A stretch of 64,000 nt of DNA from Steromphala cineraria (lineage: Eukaryota; Mollusca; Gastropoda; Trochida; Trochidae), in NCBI GenBank assembly GCA_916613615.1, contig OU744723.1, positions 61,636,239 through 61,700,238 of the forward strand, in the 5' to 3' direction. Within the stretch, counting starts at the first letter, position 1. The number at the start of each line of letters is the position of its first letter. The translations under genes and the position numbers were made by a program. Positions 10,910 to 24,325 of this stretch are shown here, one piece after another. The notes under the pieces are model-generated. The model was given only the letters and a program-made list of their open reading frames with translations, made no database searches and was not told where the DNA came from.

Positions 10910-11795
10910 TAGTTTATACGGTCTAGTCGGCTCCAAGACGTTTTCTTTTCTTGAAGGTGTTACTACACGGAGCTCGTTCTCATAGGTTTGAAAACAATAT
11001 CTGTAAATATACAATTTTGTGGATTTTGCCAGAATGAAAACTCTTTTCATCAAAGTCTGGCGTCCTCAAAATTTGGTATTCTGTCAAAATTGAAATAGGG
11101 GTCCAAAAGCGAAAAGTATCAAATATGAAATTGGTTGATTTTAAATAATTATCATCATTAACTAAACACTGTCACAGGCAGATGTTTCTTATAATAAACT
11201 CAGCTCCAATGCCTTCACATTACATCATAAATCTCATTCAGATAAGATCAAGCATTTCATTCAAGTTTCAATACCAACTTCAGATGTGTATTTTAAGATC
11301 AATGATGAATCTACCTGGCTATATCAAAATTTTGGCCGATGTTAGATCTCATTTAAATGATATTGTATGGGGTCACATCTGACAAATTACATGGGTAATG
11401 TATGACAAAGAAGTATTGACTGTAATATTTCAGTAATGAAAATGTCAAAGGAAAACTCAGAAATCCACATAAAAAGTTTATTTCATTATAACTCAACTTA
11501 AAATTCAAGTTTAAAGATGCAGCACGACGTTTTCAATGAAATACAGATGATATATCTCACTCAAATGCCTGACATAAGTTTGAGCTTATAAGTGATAATA
11601 CTGTTAAGTATTCACGTTTTTCCCTCTGAAGATAATGTTTTGCATGACCTGTTATTCATTGGGAGAAACTTTGAAGAAACAAAATTTCAAAAATGTGCTA
11701 CTGTCGCTATTACAGACAAATGTTTCTCAATCATACTATCAGTAAAGAATTGCAATTACAGTTCTGCCTCAAGTCTTGGAAATATCATATAAAAA
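10910..11795. other. Gene-free spacer
   Basis: I see no gene or organised repeat. Open frames are short and without recognisable domains. Confidence 0.5.
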
Positions 11796-11799
11796 GAAA

Positions 11800-13965
11800 G
11801 CCATTGGCTCTGTAGCCCACCAGGCGTACTATCTTATTTTGCTTTAGGGTGTGGCAGAGTGATTTTGGACATTTGTAATCAATTCAGAAAAGGAAATTCC
11901 TTAACAACTCAAGAATATACAGGCATGGGCTCTGTAGCTCATCATACTTTTGATGGAAATAGCTTTTAAGGCTTTTGACCCCTGTGACACCATATTTTGG
12001 GTCTACAATCTACAATTTAGAATCCCCATTGGCCAAGGGTCTACACAAAACTGTTCAGCTCTCTAGACCTTTTTGAACTGAAGGAGAAAATGAAAATAAG
12101 GTTTTAGGTTTTGACCCTTGTGACCGAATTTGGGGCCATGGGGTCACAACAATTACAATTTAGAATCCTCATTGGCCAAGGGGTCTACACACAACTTTTC
12201 AGCTCTCTAGACTTTTGGAACCTGAAAAGATGAAAATAGGTTTAAAGGTTTTGACCCCTGTGAGCCCAAGGGGTCACCAAACTTAAATTAAAATTTAAAC
12301 TAAAATTGAGAATCCCCATTGGGCAAGGAGTCTACACATAACTTTGTTCATCTCTTAGACCTTAGGCCCTTATTAGGGGTCACAGGGCCATCAAAGCTAC
12401 AATTAATAATCCTCACTAGCCAAGGAGTCTGTACAAAAATAGAACCAGTGGCTCTGTAGCTCATCAGGCTACATATAAATTTTGCTTTAGGGTTGCATAT
12501 GCTGTTCCACCTTACTCGGGGCCACAGGGTCACCAAATGTACAATTTGGAATCCTCCTTATCTAACTTAGGAGTCTGTAGACAAGGCTTCAGCTTTCTAG
12601 GCCTTATGGGGGGTCACCAAAGGTTACAATTTATAATCCTCACTACTCAAGAAGTCTGTACACAAAGTTTCAGCTTTCTGGGCCTTATGGTTTTTGAGAA
12701 GAAATCGAAATTCCACAAAGTTTACGGACGGACGGATGGATGCCAGACACCATGCCATGCCATAAGCACATCAGTGGGTCTGATTAGGAAGGTTGAAATA
12801 GGTTTTCAGGTCGTGACCCCGGTGACCTCTTATTTGGAGTCAGAAGGTCACCAAAACTATAGATCAGGATCTCCATTAGCCAAGGTGCCTATAGAGCTTT
12901 CTAAAACCAGTGGTTTCGGGAGAAAAAGAGGAAAATAGGTTTTTAGGTCATGACCCCTGGTGACCCCTTATGTGGGGTCATTGGGTCACGTAATCTACAA
13001 TTTAGAATCTTCATTGGCTCAGGAGTCTGCACATATAATTTCAGCTCTCTAGACCTTTTGGAACTTGAGAAGAAGATGAAAATAGGTTTTTAAGGTTGTG
13101 ACCCTATTTGGGGTCACAGGGTCACCAAAGTTACAAATTAGAATCCCCATTGGTCAATGAGTCTGCAAATATCATTTATTAACTCTCTAGTCCTTTTGGA
13201 ACTGGAGAAGAAAATAAAAATAGGTTTTTAAGGTTGTGACCCCTGTGACCCTATTTGGGGTCACAGGGTCACCAAAGTTACAAATTATGATCTCCATATG
13301 CTAAGGTACCTGTACACAAAAGTTCAGCTTTCTAGTTTTTATGGTTCATGAGGAGAAGTGGAAAGTGTCAAAAGTTTACTGACAGACTCAGGACGACGGG
13401 CCATGCCATAAGCCCATCTGGACTTTCAGTCCTGATGAGCTAATAAGTTTTTAGGATGCGCCTCCCGTGGCCCTTATTAGCGACCACAGGGCCACCAAAG
13501 CATTTACTTCTGGAGAAGAAGATGAAAATAGGTTTTAATCGCGTGGTCCCTCTGGCCCTTAATAGGGGCCAAAGGGCCACCAAAGCTACAATTTATAATC
13601 CCCACTAGTCAAAGAGTCTTACACAAAGTATAATCATTCTAGGCCTTATGGATCTGGAGGAGAAGTCGAAATTCCACAAAGTTTACGGACAGACGGACAT
13701 GCCATGCCAAATGAGCTTAAAATGTAAAAACATAGCCGTTGGCTCAGCCTTAATATTCTCTCTTTCAGCCTTAATATTCAACTTTCTAGACCTTATGCTT
13801 CTGAAGATGATGATGAAAATTGGTTTCAAGAGGGTGGCCTCTGGTGCTTATTTTGAGCCCGAGGGCCACTAAAGTTACAATGCTTCCGGAGAAGATGGTT
13901 TAATAAGCATAGTCCATGTGACCCGTAGTAGGGGCCACAGGGTCACCAAAGCTTTAGATAATAAT
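11800..13965 (+). mobile_element. Cluster of TAGCTCATC-family elements, nested and truncated
   Basis: Element starts are visible near 11800 and 12436. Element ends, with a GGACGG microsatellite and ATGCCATAAGCCCATC, lie near 12720-12770, 13380-13445 and 13680-13720. Between them run diverged core monomers (GTGACCCCTGTGACCC..., CATTGGCCAAGGAGTCT). Open frames inside are by-products of the repeat. Confidence 0.75.
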
Positions 13966-14009
13966 CTTCACTACAGTATTCACTTCATTTCCTATGTATG
14001 TTCAAATAA

Positions 14010-15110
14010 GTTTTTACCCAATTTCACGTGTTCCCAATGATATGTGTATATAACTGGTTACCAAACCCTTAAAATCTTGTTGTCTTTCGATTCTAGTAAC
14101 ATTAGCTTTATCACTTTCTGTGAAATGGTTTCTTTCTAGGGTACTTTGTATAAATGTTTCTTTAAATCGCAACATTAGTGTGTGGAGATTGTTTGGTTTA
14201 AAATATATACAAAATAAAATTAAAAGCGCCATCAGTGTTTTCGTTTCTGTTCAAGCAAAGGGGAGACAACCCCTTGTTGACCTAGAGGGGAGGTTGTATT
14301 CGTACCACAGTGAGGAATACCATTCAAGAGTCAGCAACCTGCAAAGGTTGGTGTGATTCTTTACCAGAAGATATCCTCAGTGTGGTAGCAGAAGCGGGAC
14401 GTGGAATCCTTAATACAGTACTTAAAGTTTGTGCAACTGAGTAAACGAGTGCAACTGAGTTAGTTTGTGCAACAGAGTTAGTTTGTGCAACAGAGTTAGT
14501 TAGTGTAAACTCAATGGACAGGAATGGACAGCAACACTCTGCTCTGGAGAGAATGTCTGTTAGTGAACCAAGGAAACACATACTAATTAAGGTGGCAATG
14601 CTTAATAACATATTCTAGTCTGCCAAGTTGGCTACAAGTCTTGACTGACAACAATCATGGCCAAATCCTTCACCACATCCGTTGACCAATTGCAACTCTT
14701 GCAGGAATAATGCTCTCCTGGAGGTGATTCCAGGCGGCAGCGAAATGCTGCCAATGCCGAAGCCCTTCCCCTGGATCTAGTGAAGTTGAAGCCATCATAG
14801 TGCAACAGGAGGTTTGAAGTGTCCAGATTGAAAGAGAGCAGGAGACACGAGTTGAAATGTCCAGATTGAAAGAGAGCAGGAGACACGAGTTGGAAATGGA
14901 AACCAGCTGGTGGCCACAACATACTCTAACGATGCAGTCAAGGCAAACGTGGCTATGCCCTAGGAGGAGGTTACCAGGAGTCAAACTTTGGTATCTGGAT
15001 GGTATCATTGGATGCAAACACATCCGCCATACAATCCAAATCCAAAATTCAGTTATCAAGTGCCTAAGGGTCTGGTATATCTAGATCAACAAGTGGTGAG
15101 ACAAGGGTTA
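14010..15110 (+). mobile_element. Probable LTR retrotransposon remnant (LTR, leader, gag-like debris)
   Basis: A primer-binding-site candidate, TGGTAGCAGAAGCGGGA, lies at 14383-14399 after a roughly 370-bp stretch that could be the LTR. The leader carries tandem GAGTTAGTTTGTGCAACA units (14440-14510). Further on, a 39-bp tandem duplication (14817-14893) encodes SRLKESRRHELEM twice, followed by WWPQHTLTMQSRQTW and, in another frame, YNPNPKFSYQVPKGLVYLD. This charged, then proline-rich order recalls the C-terminus of a gypsy-type gag, but it is broken by frameshifts. No pol is seen. The LTR 5' border and the second LTR were not found. Confidence 0.4.
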
Positions 15111-15214
15111 TGTACAATTTGCTTTTGTTTGGGCTTAAACTATGTGGTCATATGTATGAGAAATGTTTTCTTGTGTGTAAATCAAAATATGTCAATTTAA
15201 ATCATAATACAAAA

Positions 15215-15787
15215 AAAGAGAAGGTGGCTCTGTTGCTCATCAAGCTTCATATAAATTTTGCTTTAGGGGGTGGCAAATGTGGTCCCCCTTACTTTGGACC
15301 ACAGGGTCACAAAATGTACAATTTGGAATCCTTATCTAACTTAGGAGTTTGCACACACAGTTTCAACTTTCTAGGCCGGATGTTTCTTGAGAAAAAGATG
15401 AAATAATGTTAAAGGGTGTGGCCCCTGAGGCCCTTACTAGGGGCCACAGAGCCACAGACCAAAAAAGGTATCAATCAAAATCCTCACTGGTCAAAGAGTA
15501 TATTCACAAGGTTTCAGCTTTCTAGGCATTTACTTCTGGAGAAGAAGATGAAAATAGGTTTTAATCGCGTGGCCCCTCTGGCCCTTAATAGGGGCCAAAG
15601 GGTCACCAAAGCTACAATTTATAATCCTCCTCCTAGTCAAGGAGTCTGTATACAAAGTTTCAGCTTTCTAGGCCTTATGGTTCTAGAGAAGAAGTCGAAA
15701 TTCGTCCAAATTTAAGGACGGAAGGACGGCGGACACCATGCCATGCCATAAGCCCATCGGGCCTTACAGACCAGATGAGCTAAAAAG
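15215..15787 (+). mobile_element. TAGCTCATC-family element, complete-looking copy
   Basis: It runs from GTGGCTCTGTTGCTCATCA to CCAGATGAGCTAAAAA. Inside are three core monomers and a GGACGGAAGGACGGCGGAC microsatellite just before ATGCCATAAGCCCATC. Confidence 0.75.
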
Positions 15788-15849
15788 AGTGTTTTGATTA
15801 AAATAATTATGGTAATAAGTACCCCAGAGAGAACCCTTCTAAAAAGGAC

Positions 15850-16625
15850 ATTAAGTTCTTAAGATGAAAATATGTTTAAGGGCGTGGCCCTAAGGCCATC
15901 AAAGCTAAAATTGTATCTTATCGTCAGCTTCCTAGGCCATATGCTCCTGGAGAAGAGGTCGAAAATGCACCAAGTTAACAGACGGACGGATGGACGAACC
16001 AAATATAAAGATCTAAACTGTTGCCAAGGAAATAAAAAATAGAGCCAGTGGCTCTGTGGCTCATCAGGCTTCATATCAATTTTGCTTTACGGTGTGGAAA
16101 ATGTGAAATAAGGTTAAATGGTGGGGCCCCTGAGGCCCTATTAGGGGCCACAGGGCCACAAAAGCTACAGTTTAGAATCCCAATTGGCCAAGGAGTCTAC
16201 ATGCAGTCTTTCAGCTCAATAGACCTTGAGGAGCTAAAGATGATGATGAAAATAAGTTTTTAAGGTTGTAACCCCTGTGACCCTATTTGGGGTCATGGGG
16301 TCACGAAATCTACAATTTAGAATCCCCATTGGCCAAGGAGTCTGCACATATAATTTTTAACTCTCTACTCCTTTTGGAACTGGAGAAGAAGATGAAAATA
16401 GGTATTTAAGGTTGTGACCCCTGTGACCCTATTTGGGGTCACAGGGTCACCAAAGTTACAAATTAGAATCTCCATATGCTAAGGTACTTGTACACAAAAG
16501 TTCAGCTCTCTAATGTGTATGGTTCATGAGGAGAAGTCGAAAGTGTCAAAAGTTTACGGACGGACGACGGACGACGGGCCATGCCATAAGTCCATCTGGA
16601 CTTTCAGTCCTGATGAGCTAAAAAT
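15850..16625 (+). mobile_element. Two adjacent TAGCTCATC-family copies
   Basis: 15850-16000 is a 5'-truncated copy ending in a GACGGACGGATGGACG tract. 16037-16625 is a full copy from GAGCCAGTGGCTCTG to CCTGATGAGCTAAAAA, with three core monomers. Confidence 0.7.
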
Positions 16626-16739
16626 AGGTTATAAGGGAGTGGCTCAGAGGGTGATCAGATCTATAAAATAAATTCTCATTTAGCTTAAAGAGATTTTAAG
16701 GTTTTCAGCTTCCTTGGCCTTTTCAATATTGAGAAGATG

Positions 16740-17460
16740 ATGAAGATAGGGTTGTGCCCCTGTGGACTTTATTGCTGGTCACAGAGTCACTACATCTATA
16801 AACTATTATCCATTTCAACTTCTGAGTCTGTACACAAGATTTTCATTATTGGGAAGATGATGAAGATAGAATCTTAAGGTTGTGCCCCTGTGGCCCTTTC
16901 TGCTGGTCACAGAGTCACTACATCTATAAACTATCATCCATTTCAACTACCGAGTCTGTACACAAAATTTACATTATTGGGAAGATGACGAAGATAGAAT
17001 CTTAGGGTTGTGCCCCTGTGGCCCTTATTGCTGGTCACAGGGTCACTACATCTATAAACTATCATCCATTTCAACTACTGAGTCTGTACACAATATTTTC
17101 ATTATTGGGAAGATGACGAAGATAGAATCTTAGGGTTGCGCCCCTGTGGCCCTTATTGCTGGTCACAGAGTCACTACATCTATAAACTATCATCCATTTC
17201 AACGACTTAGTCTGTACACAATATTTTCATTATTGGGAAGATGACGAAGATAGAATCTTAGGGTTGTGCCCCTGTGGCCCTTATTGCTGGCCACAGGGTC
17301 ACTACATCTATAAACTATTATCCATTTCAACTACTGAGTCTGTACACAAGATTTACATTATTGGGAAGATGATGAAGATAGAATCTTAAGGTTGTGCCCC
17401 TGTGGCCCTTTCTGCTGGTCACAGAGTCACTACATCTATAAACTATCATCCATTTCTGCT
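16740..17460. repeat. 128-bp tandem array, about 6 copies
   Basis: GGTTGTGCCCCTGTGG recurs at 16751, 16879, 17007, 17135, 17263 and 17391, exactly 128 bp apart. The monomer is a diverged relative of the TAGCTCATC core (GGTCACAGAGTCAC, GGGAAGATGATGAAGATAG). The array ends shortly before a GGATGAGCTTTT terminus near 17505, so it looks like an expanded core of one element. Confidence 0.85.
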
Positions 17461-17763
17461 ACTGAAGCAAACACCATGCTATAACAGACAATCAACATCA
17501 CATATCGGATGAGCTTTTCAATACTCATTACCATCAAGAGGTGTGACTCAATACCATCCCCCACAGTTCCCGCGGAAGACTTAATAAAAGAAAACAACAA
17601 GCTTGCAGTGAACAATGCAAGACCTGACAATCACTAACTCTCGTTCTTTGTAAAGACTGTACGCCTGTCACTACTATCAAAAATAGTTAGACATCTGCAT
17701 ATACATCACAATACATGTTCGCCTCCTTGTCCTCTTTGATAAATTAATTCCAGTTCTTAGAGT

Positions 17764-17979
17764 TTATGAATTCAAATATGACAGCATCAAAACAATTTGT
17801 CGGAGGTCAGCGCTGAATATATCATTGTCCTTCATCCTTGTGAGGTTGTACACAGCTGAAATCAGTCCTTGATCAACAATTGATCCATGTCCCGTCAAGA
17901 CAGCAAGATTTCCTCGGTAAACCATTCCACGACATTCAGACAAGTTCCAAGTTCTTCAGACTCCATCAGATGATCCAAA
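17764..17979 (-). CDS. Exon-like segment, minus strand, unrecognised
   Basis: A strong acceptor (CTTTTAATTTCAG) ends at 17980 on the minus strand. Downstream, one frame is open from about 17957 to a TAA at 17764-17766, with ATG at 17925. It reads MVYRGNLAVLTGHGSIVDQG then LISAVYNLTRMKDNDIFSAD and RQIVLMLSYLNS. A second frame directly after the acceptor, LDHLMESEELGTCLNVVEWF, is also protein-like and stops sooner. They cannot both be right. I recognise no domain. It could be the last exon of a minus-strand gene or chance. Confidence 0.3.
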
Positions 17980-18040
17980 CTGAAATTAAAAGTAAAATGT
18001 CAAAAATGTTTTTCAAATTGGTAACCTGTCCTAACCAAGC

Positions 18041-18156
18041 TGATAACGAGTTGTCATTACTTATACATATTGATACTTTGATAACGAGTTGTCATTCCTT
18101 ATACATATTGATACTTTGATAACGAGTTATCATTCCTTATACATATTGATACTTTG
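18041..18156. repeat. 44-bp tandem repeat, about 3 copies
   Basis: GATAACGAGTTGTCATT and CTTATACATATTGATACTTT recur three times at a 44-bp spacing. Confidence 0.8.
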
Positions 18157-18287
18157 TTACAAATCTAGGAATTATGCAGGGTGCTTTTAATCATTTCCTT
18201 TCAATGAAGCTATGATAGATTCTTGCATCACTTTCCAATTTGTTATGGTTCTGGACAAGAATACAATGACATTTGTTTTTGATAAAA

Positions 18288-18830
18288 ATAGAGCCATTGG
18301 CTCTGTAGCTCATCAGGCTTCATATATCAATTTTGCTTTAGGGTGTTGCAAATGTGTTTCTCCCCTTAGTAGGGTCCACAGGGTCACCAAATGTACAATC
18401 TAGAATCCTCCTTATCTAACTTAAGAGTCTTAGACAAGAATTCAGCTTTCTCTTCCTAAGCTTATGGAGAAAAATATGGAAATAGGTTATATAGGTGTGA
18501 CCCTTTTAAAGGGCCAAAGGGTCAGCAAAGTTATGAATCCTATTCCTTACTTTTATATATAGTCATGTGGTATGAACACAAGGTTTCAGCTTTCTAAGCC
18601 TTCTGCTTCTTGAGAAAAAGATTAAGATAGGTTTTGGCCTCATAAGGGGTCACAGGACTGCAAAAGCTATAAATTATGGTCCTCACTAGTCAAGAAGTAT
18701 ATACACAAAGTTTCTAGGCCCAGGCCTCATGCTTATGGAGAAGAAGTGGAAAATGCACAAAGTTTACGGATGAATGGATGGACAGATGCCATAAGCCCAT
18801 CGGGCCTTACAGGCCAGATGAGCTAAAACT
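18288..18830 (+). mobile_element. TAGCTCATC-family element, complete copy
   Basis: It runs from AATAGAGCCATTGGCTCTG to GGCCAGATGAGCTAAAA, with diverged core monomers and a GGATGAATGGATGGACAG tract before the 3' end. Confidence 0.8.
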
Positions 18831-18839
18831 TGAGATATG

Positions 18840-20500
18840 GATCATAATTTGCATTTTGAGCATTATATTGTGACCTTGACCTTTAACACTTAGTGAAATG
18901 TGTTCATTGATTGTTTGACCTAAGTACAACAATAATGTAATGAATTAAAGTGTTAAAAGTTGAAATAATCCATCTTCTCAATATATATAGACCTTGATGT
19001 AAATTTTTGTATTTCTCAAGATATATTATATACAAAATCTAAACTTCATAGCACAGAAACTTTCCAAGTAATCGTGTTCACAAGGAATTTTGTAATGATT
19101 TTATAAGTCGCAACTTTCACCTTTTACCTTGAAAGTGAACATTATAATTCCCCGGAGGTGTAAACACTTAGAAATGTTTATGAGTTCAGTAAAGCTTAAT
19201 AGGATAAAATTATACCCAAATTAGTGTACATTGCTATAACTCATTTCTCATGACCTTGACCTTTGATCTTCAAGACATACATATTTTTTTCAATTGACTT
19301 TCAAACTCAATCAATATTTGCCATCAGGTTACCCAGTTTTATTCACCTAGTTGTCATAGCATCTGAAACAAAACTTGTCATAAGAGCATCAGTCAGTGTT
19401 GCATCCAGGTTTGAAAATTGAGGGTGAGGTCCCTTCTGGCTTTCATAAAAGTGGGGGAGTGACCTGAAATTGTGTGCTAGTGCCGATATATATTCAAAGC
19501 AATCATAATTAATATGTAAATGATCTTCCATATCAATATTGCACGCGGTCACAAATTTCAAATGTCAAATGAAGTGTTGAAGTTTTGAAGTTTGATTAAG
19601 TCCGTAAAAATAGGTTATCTTTTGAAGTTTAAATGCAAAGTTGTATAGTCATATTTCCTTCTTTATTCAGCTGAAATCAAGAATAATCCTTCTTCCACTT
19701 TATCTTGAAATAATGGTTCATACCCCGGTAATTATGTTTATCTGAAAGTCAAATCATAGGGAAAAGTCAGAATTTGATTATTCATCGGTCTAACTTACGC
19801 GAATTTTTTAGCTTGAAGCAGGTGTTTCAGAAATTAGAAGCGTTGGATAAGGGAAGAAATCTATAACTCGTTTTGTCTTAGGCATTTTCGCTCACGAACT
19901 GGGCTTTCAAACGATTAAGCAGACGAAACCGGCCATTGCCCCGTACTTATTTGGGCGAAACATCTATTGCACAGTAAGCATGTCATTCATTCGGATGTGC
20001 TATCACTATAATCATTACCTGGGATACATACGCTTCATTCAAAAAGACGGAATCCAACAACATTTTGCCGATTGCATTAGTAAACATGAAGCGACTTTTA
20101 CAATTGATTATATTAACAAGTTATCATTTTTATTGATCAAAGTATGTAAAGTGTTGGGGAAAAAATAGTCTAGGTAGGTTGCGCAGTAGTTCGTCTGGAT
20201 TGCAGGACTTGATGTAATTTTGCGAGATTACTCCCCCACATAAATATTAAAATTGCGGGAATGATACATGAAATAGCACATTTCCCACAAGCGTCCGGCC
20301 TGGATGCAACCCTGTCAGGTCTGTTGATTACTTTGAAGTTCAAATGCAGAATCATAATCATGCAGTTATGCAGAATCAAGGGGCATAACTCATGTGTCTT
20401 CTTGTGTAATTAAGTGTAATAGTTTCAAAGGAAACTTGTCCCCGTTGTTAACCATTTTACAAAGTCCATAAGGGCAAACAAAAGTTTAACATTACAATGT
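18840..20500. other. Gene-free spacer
   Basis: No gene supported. The short open frames (for example 19343-19561 minus and 19980-20168 plus) lack domains and splice context. Confidence 0.45.
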
Positions 20501-20531
20501 TACAAGCATGGCTACCTTCTCATTACTTCTA

Positions 20532-20662
20532 TCAATGAAGTGTGTTCGACCATCCAACAAGTCTTCTGTGTTCAATGTTGCACTTGATGTGTTGCTTCAT
20601 GATTCCCTCAAATCTCCTTTGTAAGTCTGTCCAAGTTATAAGTCTGCGTGGATCCAACAAGC
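20532..20662 (-). CDS. Candidate terminal coding exon, minus strand
   Basis: A strong acceptor (TTTTTATGTAACTGTTTCAG) is followed by an open frame of 42 codons ending in TGA at 20532-20534. Only one of the three frames stays open, needing one base from the previous exon. It reads LLDPRRLITWTDLQRRFEGI and then MKQHIKCNIEHRRLVGWSNT. The composition looks like a real protein (charged, amphipathic), but I recognise no family. The exons that precede it would lie beyond the tandem arrays to the right and were not joined. Confidence 0.35.
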
Positions 20663-20728
20663 CTGAAACAGTTACATAAAAACTTCAGCTACCTGGTTCA
20701 GTATAATCCACATCATATTGAAATATAT

Positions 20729-21012
20729 AAAAATAGAGCCATTGGCTCTGTAGCTCATCAGGCATCATATCAAGTTTGCTTTATACAGGCAAGATGAGCT
20801 AAAAATGAAACTGATGTTACCTATTGCAAGAAAACCTATAAACATATTACAAAACAAATGTATTATTATTCAACTCTTTCTAGATGTCCAAATTTCAGCT
20901 CTCTAGTTTGTATGGTTCATGAGGAGAAATTGAAAGTGTCAAAAGTTTACGGACGGACGACGGGCCATGCCATAAGCCCATCTGGACTTTCAGTCCTGAT
21001 GAGCTAAAAACT
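20729..21012 (+). mobile_element. Truncated TAGCTCATC-family copies
   Basis: 20729-20810 holds a start (GAGCCATTGGCTCTGTAGC) fused to an end (CAAGATGAGCTAAAAA), an internal-deletion derivative of about 80 bp. 20880-21012 is a 3' fragment with GGACGGACGACGGGCC and the GATGAGCTA end. Confidence 0.7.
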
Positions 21013-21261
21013 GACTTGCCCCAAAAGAGTGTCTTCTTTCCTTAACAATAATACTAATTTAAACTAATAACACTGTTATGTAAATAATCTTGTGTATTAT
21101 ACAATGATTGCAAAACCTGGAAATTGTCATAAGACACACATGAAGATCTAGATAATGAAATAAATTATTTAGTGGTTTTGTAAATTAGCATCAATCAGAT
21201 AGAATGTGATATATTGTGTTTTGAACTTTACAGTTGCAATATTTACAAAACATCTTTAGAT

Positions 21262-24200
21262 ATACTACACACTACACGCTCTACACGCACGACTGATACT
21301 ACACACTACACACACGACTGATACTACAAGCACCACTGATACTACACACAATACACACGATGATACTACACGCACGACTGATACTAAACGCACGACTGAT
21401 ACTACACGCACCACTGATACTACACACTATACACACGACTGATACTACTCACTACACACACGACTGATACTACACACACGACTGACACTACACACTACAC
21501 ACATCACTGATACTACACACACCACACACCACTGATACTACACACTACATGGACGACTGATACTACACACTACACGCACGACTGATACTACACGCATGAC
21601 TGATACTACACACTACACACACGATTGATACTACACGCACGACTGACACTACACACTACAAACACGACTGATACTACACACTACACGGACGACTGATACT
21701 ACACACTACACACACGACTGATACTACGTGCACGACTGATACTACACACTACACACACGACTAATACTATACGCATAACTGATACTACACTCACGACTGA
21801 TACTACACACTACACACATGACTGATACTACACACTATACACGACTGATACTACACACTACACGCACGACTGATACTACACACTACACACACGACTGATA
21901 CTACACACGACACACGACTGATACTACACTCACGACTGATACTACACACGACTGATACTACACACTACACACGACTGATACTACACGCTACACACACGAC
22001 TGATACTACACACTACACACGACTGATACTACACGCACGACTGATACTACACACTACACACGACTGATACTACACGCACGACTGATACTACACAGTGTAC
22101 ACACTACACGCACCACTGATACTACACACTATACACACGACTGATACTACTCACTACACACGCGACTGATACTACACACACGACTGACACTACACACTAC
22201 ACACACCACTGATACTACACACACAACACACCACTGATACTACACACTACATGGACGACTGATACTACACACTACACACACCACTGATACTACACACTAC
22301 ACACGACTGATACTACACACTACACGCACGACTGATACTACACACTACACACACGACTGATACTACACACTACACAAGACTGATACTACACACTACACGC
22401 ACGACTGATACTACACACTACACGCACGACTGATACTACACGCACGACTGATACTACACAGTGTACACACTACACGCACCACTGATACTACACACTATAC
22501 ACATGACTGATACTACTCACTACACACACGACTGATACTACACACACGACTGACACTACACACTACACACACCACTGATACTACACACACCACACACCAC
22601 TGATACTACACACTACATGGACGACTGATACTACACACTACACGCACGACTGATACTACACGCATGACTGATACTACACACTACACACACGATTGATACT
22701 ACACGCACGACTGACACTACACACTACAAACACGACTGATACTACACACTACACGGACGACTGATACTACACACTACACACACGACTGATACTACACACT
22801 ACACACACGACTAATACTATATGCATAACTGATACTACACTCACGACTGATACTACACACAAGACTGATACTACACACTACACACACAACTGATACTACA
22901 CACTACACACGACTGATACTACACACTACACGCACGACTGATACTACACACTACATACACGACTGATACTACACACTACATACACGACTGATACTACACA
23001 CTACACACGACTGATACTACACACTACACGCACGACTGATACTACACACACAACTGATACTACACGAACGACTGATACTACACAGTGTACACACTACACA
23101 CACCACTGATACTACACACTACACGCACGACTGATACTACACACTACATACACGACTGATACTACACACTACACGCACGACTGATACTACACACTACACA
23201 CACGACTGATACTACACACTACACACACGACTGATACTACAAACATGACTGATACTACACGAACGACTGATATTACACAGTGTACACACTACACACACGA
23301 CTGATACTACACACTACACACACGACTGATACTACACACTACACACACGACTGATACTACAAACATGACTGATACTACACGAACGACTGATACTACAGTG
23401 TACACACTACACGCACGACTGATACTACACAGTGTACACACTACACGCACGACTGATACTACACGAACGACTGATACTACACAGTGTACACACTACACAC
23501 ACCACTGATACTACACACTACACGCACGACTGATACTACACACTACATACACGACTGATACTACACACTACACGCACGACTGATACTACACACTACACAC
23601 ACGACTGATACTAGACACTACACTCACGACTGATACTACAAACACGACTGATACTTCTTCGAACGACTGATATTACACAGTGTACACACTACACACACGA
23701 TTGATACTACACACTACACACACGACTGATACTACACGAACGACTGATACTACACAGTGTACACACTACATGCACGACTGATACTACACATTACACGCAC
23801 GACTGATACTACACACTACACGCACGACAGATACTACACACTACACACACCACTGATACTACACACTACACACGACTGAATGTGATACTACACACTACAC
23901 GCACGACTGATACTACACACTACACACACGACTGATACTACAAACACGACTGATACTACACGAACGACTGATATTACACAGTGTACACACTACACACACG
24001 ACTGATTATACACATTAAACACACGACTGATACTACACACTACACGCTCGATACTACACACTACACGCACGATACTACACACTACATGCACGACTGATAC
24101 TACACGCACGACTGATATTACACACTACATGCATGACTGATACTACACACTACACGCACGACTGATACTACACACACGACTGATACTACACGCTACACAC

Positions 24201-24325
24201 ACGACTGATATTACACACTACATGCACGACTGATACTACACACTACACGCACGACTGATACTACACACACGACTGATACTACACGCAGGACTGATACTAC
24301 ACGCAGGACTGATACTACACACATA
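21262..24325. repeat. 3-kb array of ACGACTGATACTACACACTACAC-type units
   Basis: ACGACTGATACTACAC alternates with ACTACACACAC-type blocks, giving irregular units of about 12 and 24 bp. Variants such as ACAGTGTACACACTACAC recur as markers of larger units. Blocks around 21450-21700 and 22510-22760 match almost exactly, about 1.06 kb apart. No coding content. Confidence 0.95.

Noticed and set aside
14324..15059. Three minus-strand open frames of 95-129 codons
   Set aside because: They contain translated tandem repeats (TNSVAQ) and lie opposite the better-motivated gag-like frames of the LTR remnant.
17436..17630. Secreted-looking minus-strand frame MSGLALFTASLLFSFIKSS
   Set aside because: It runs into the 128-bp array and shows no splice or promoter support.
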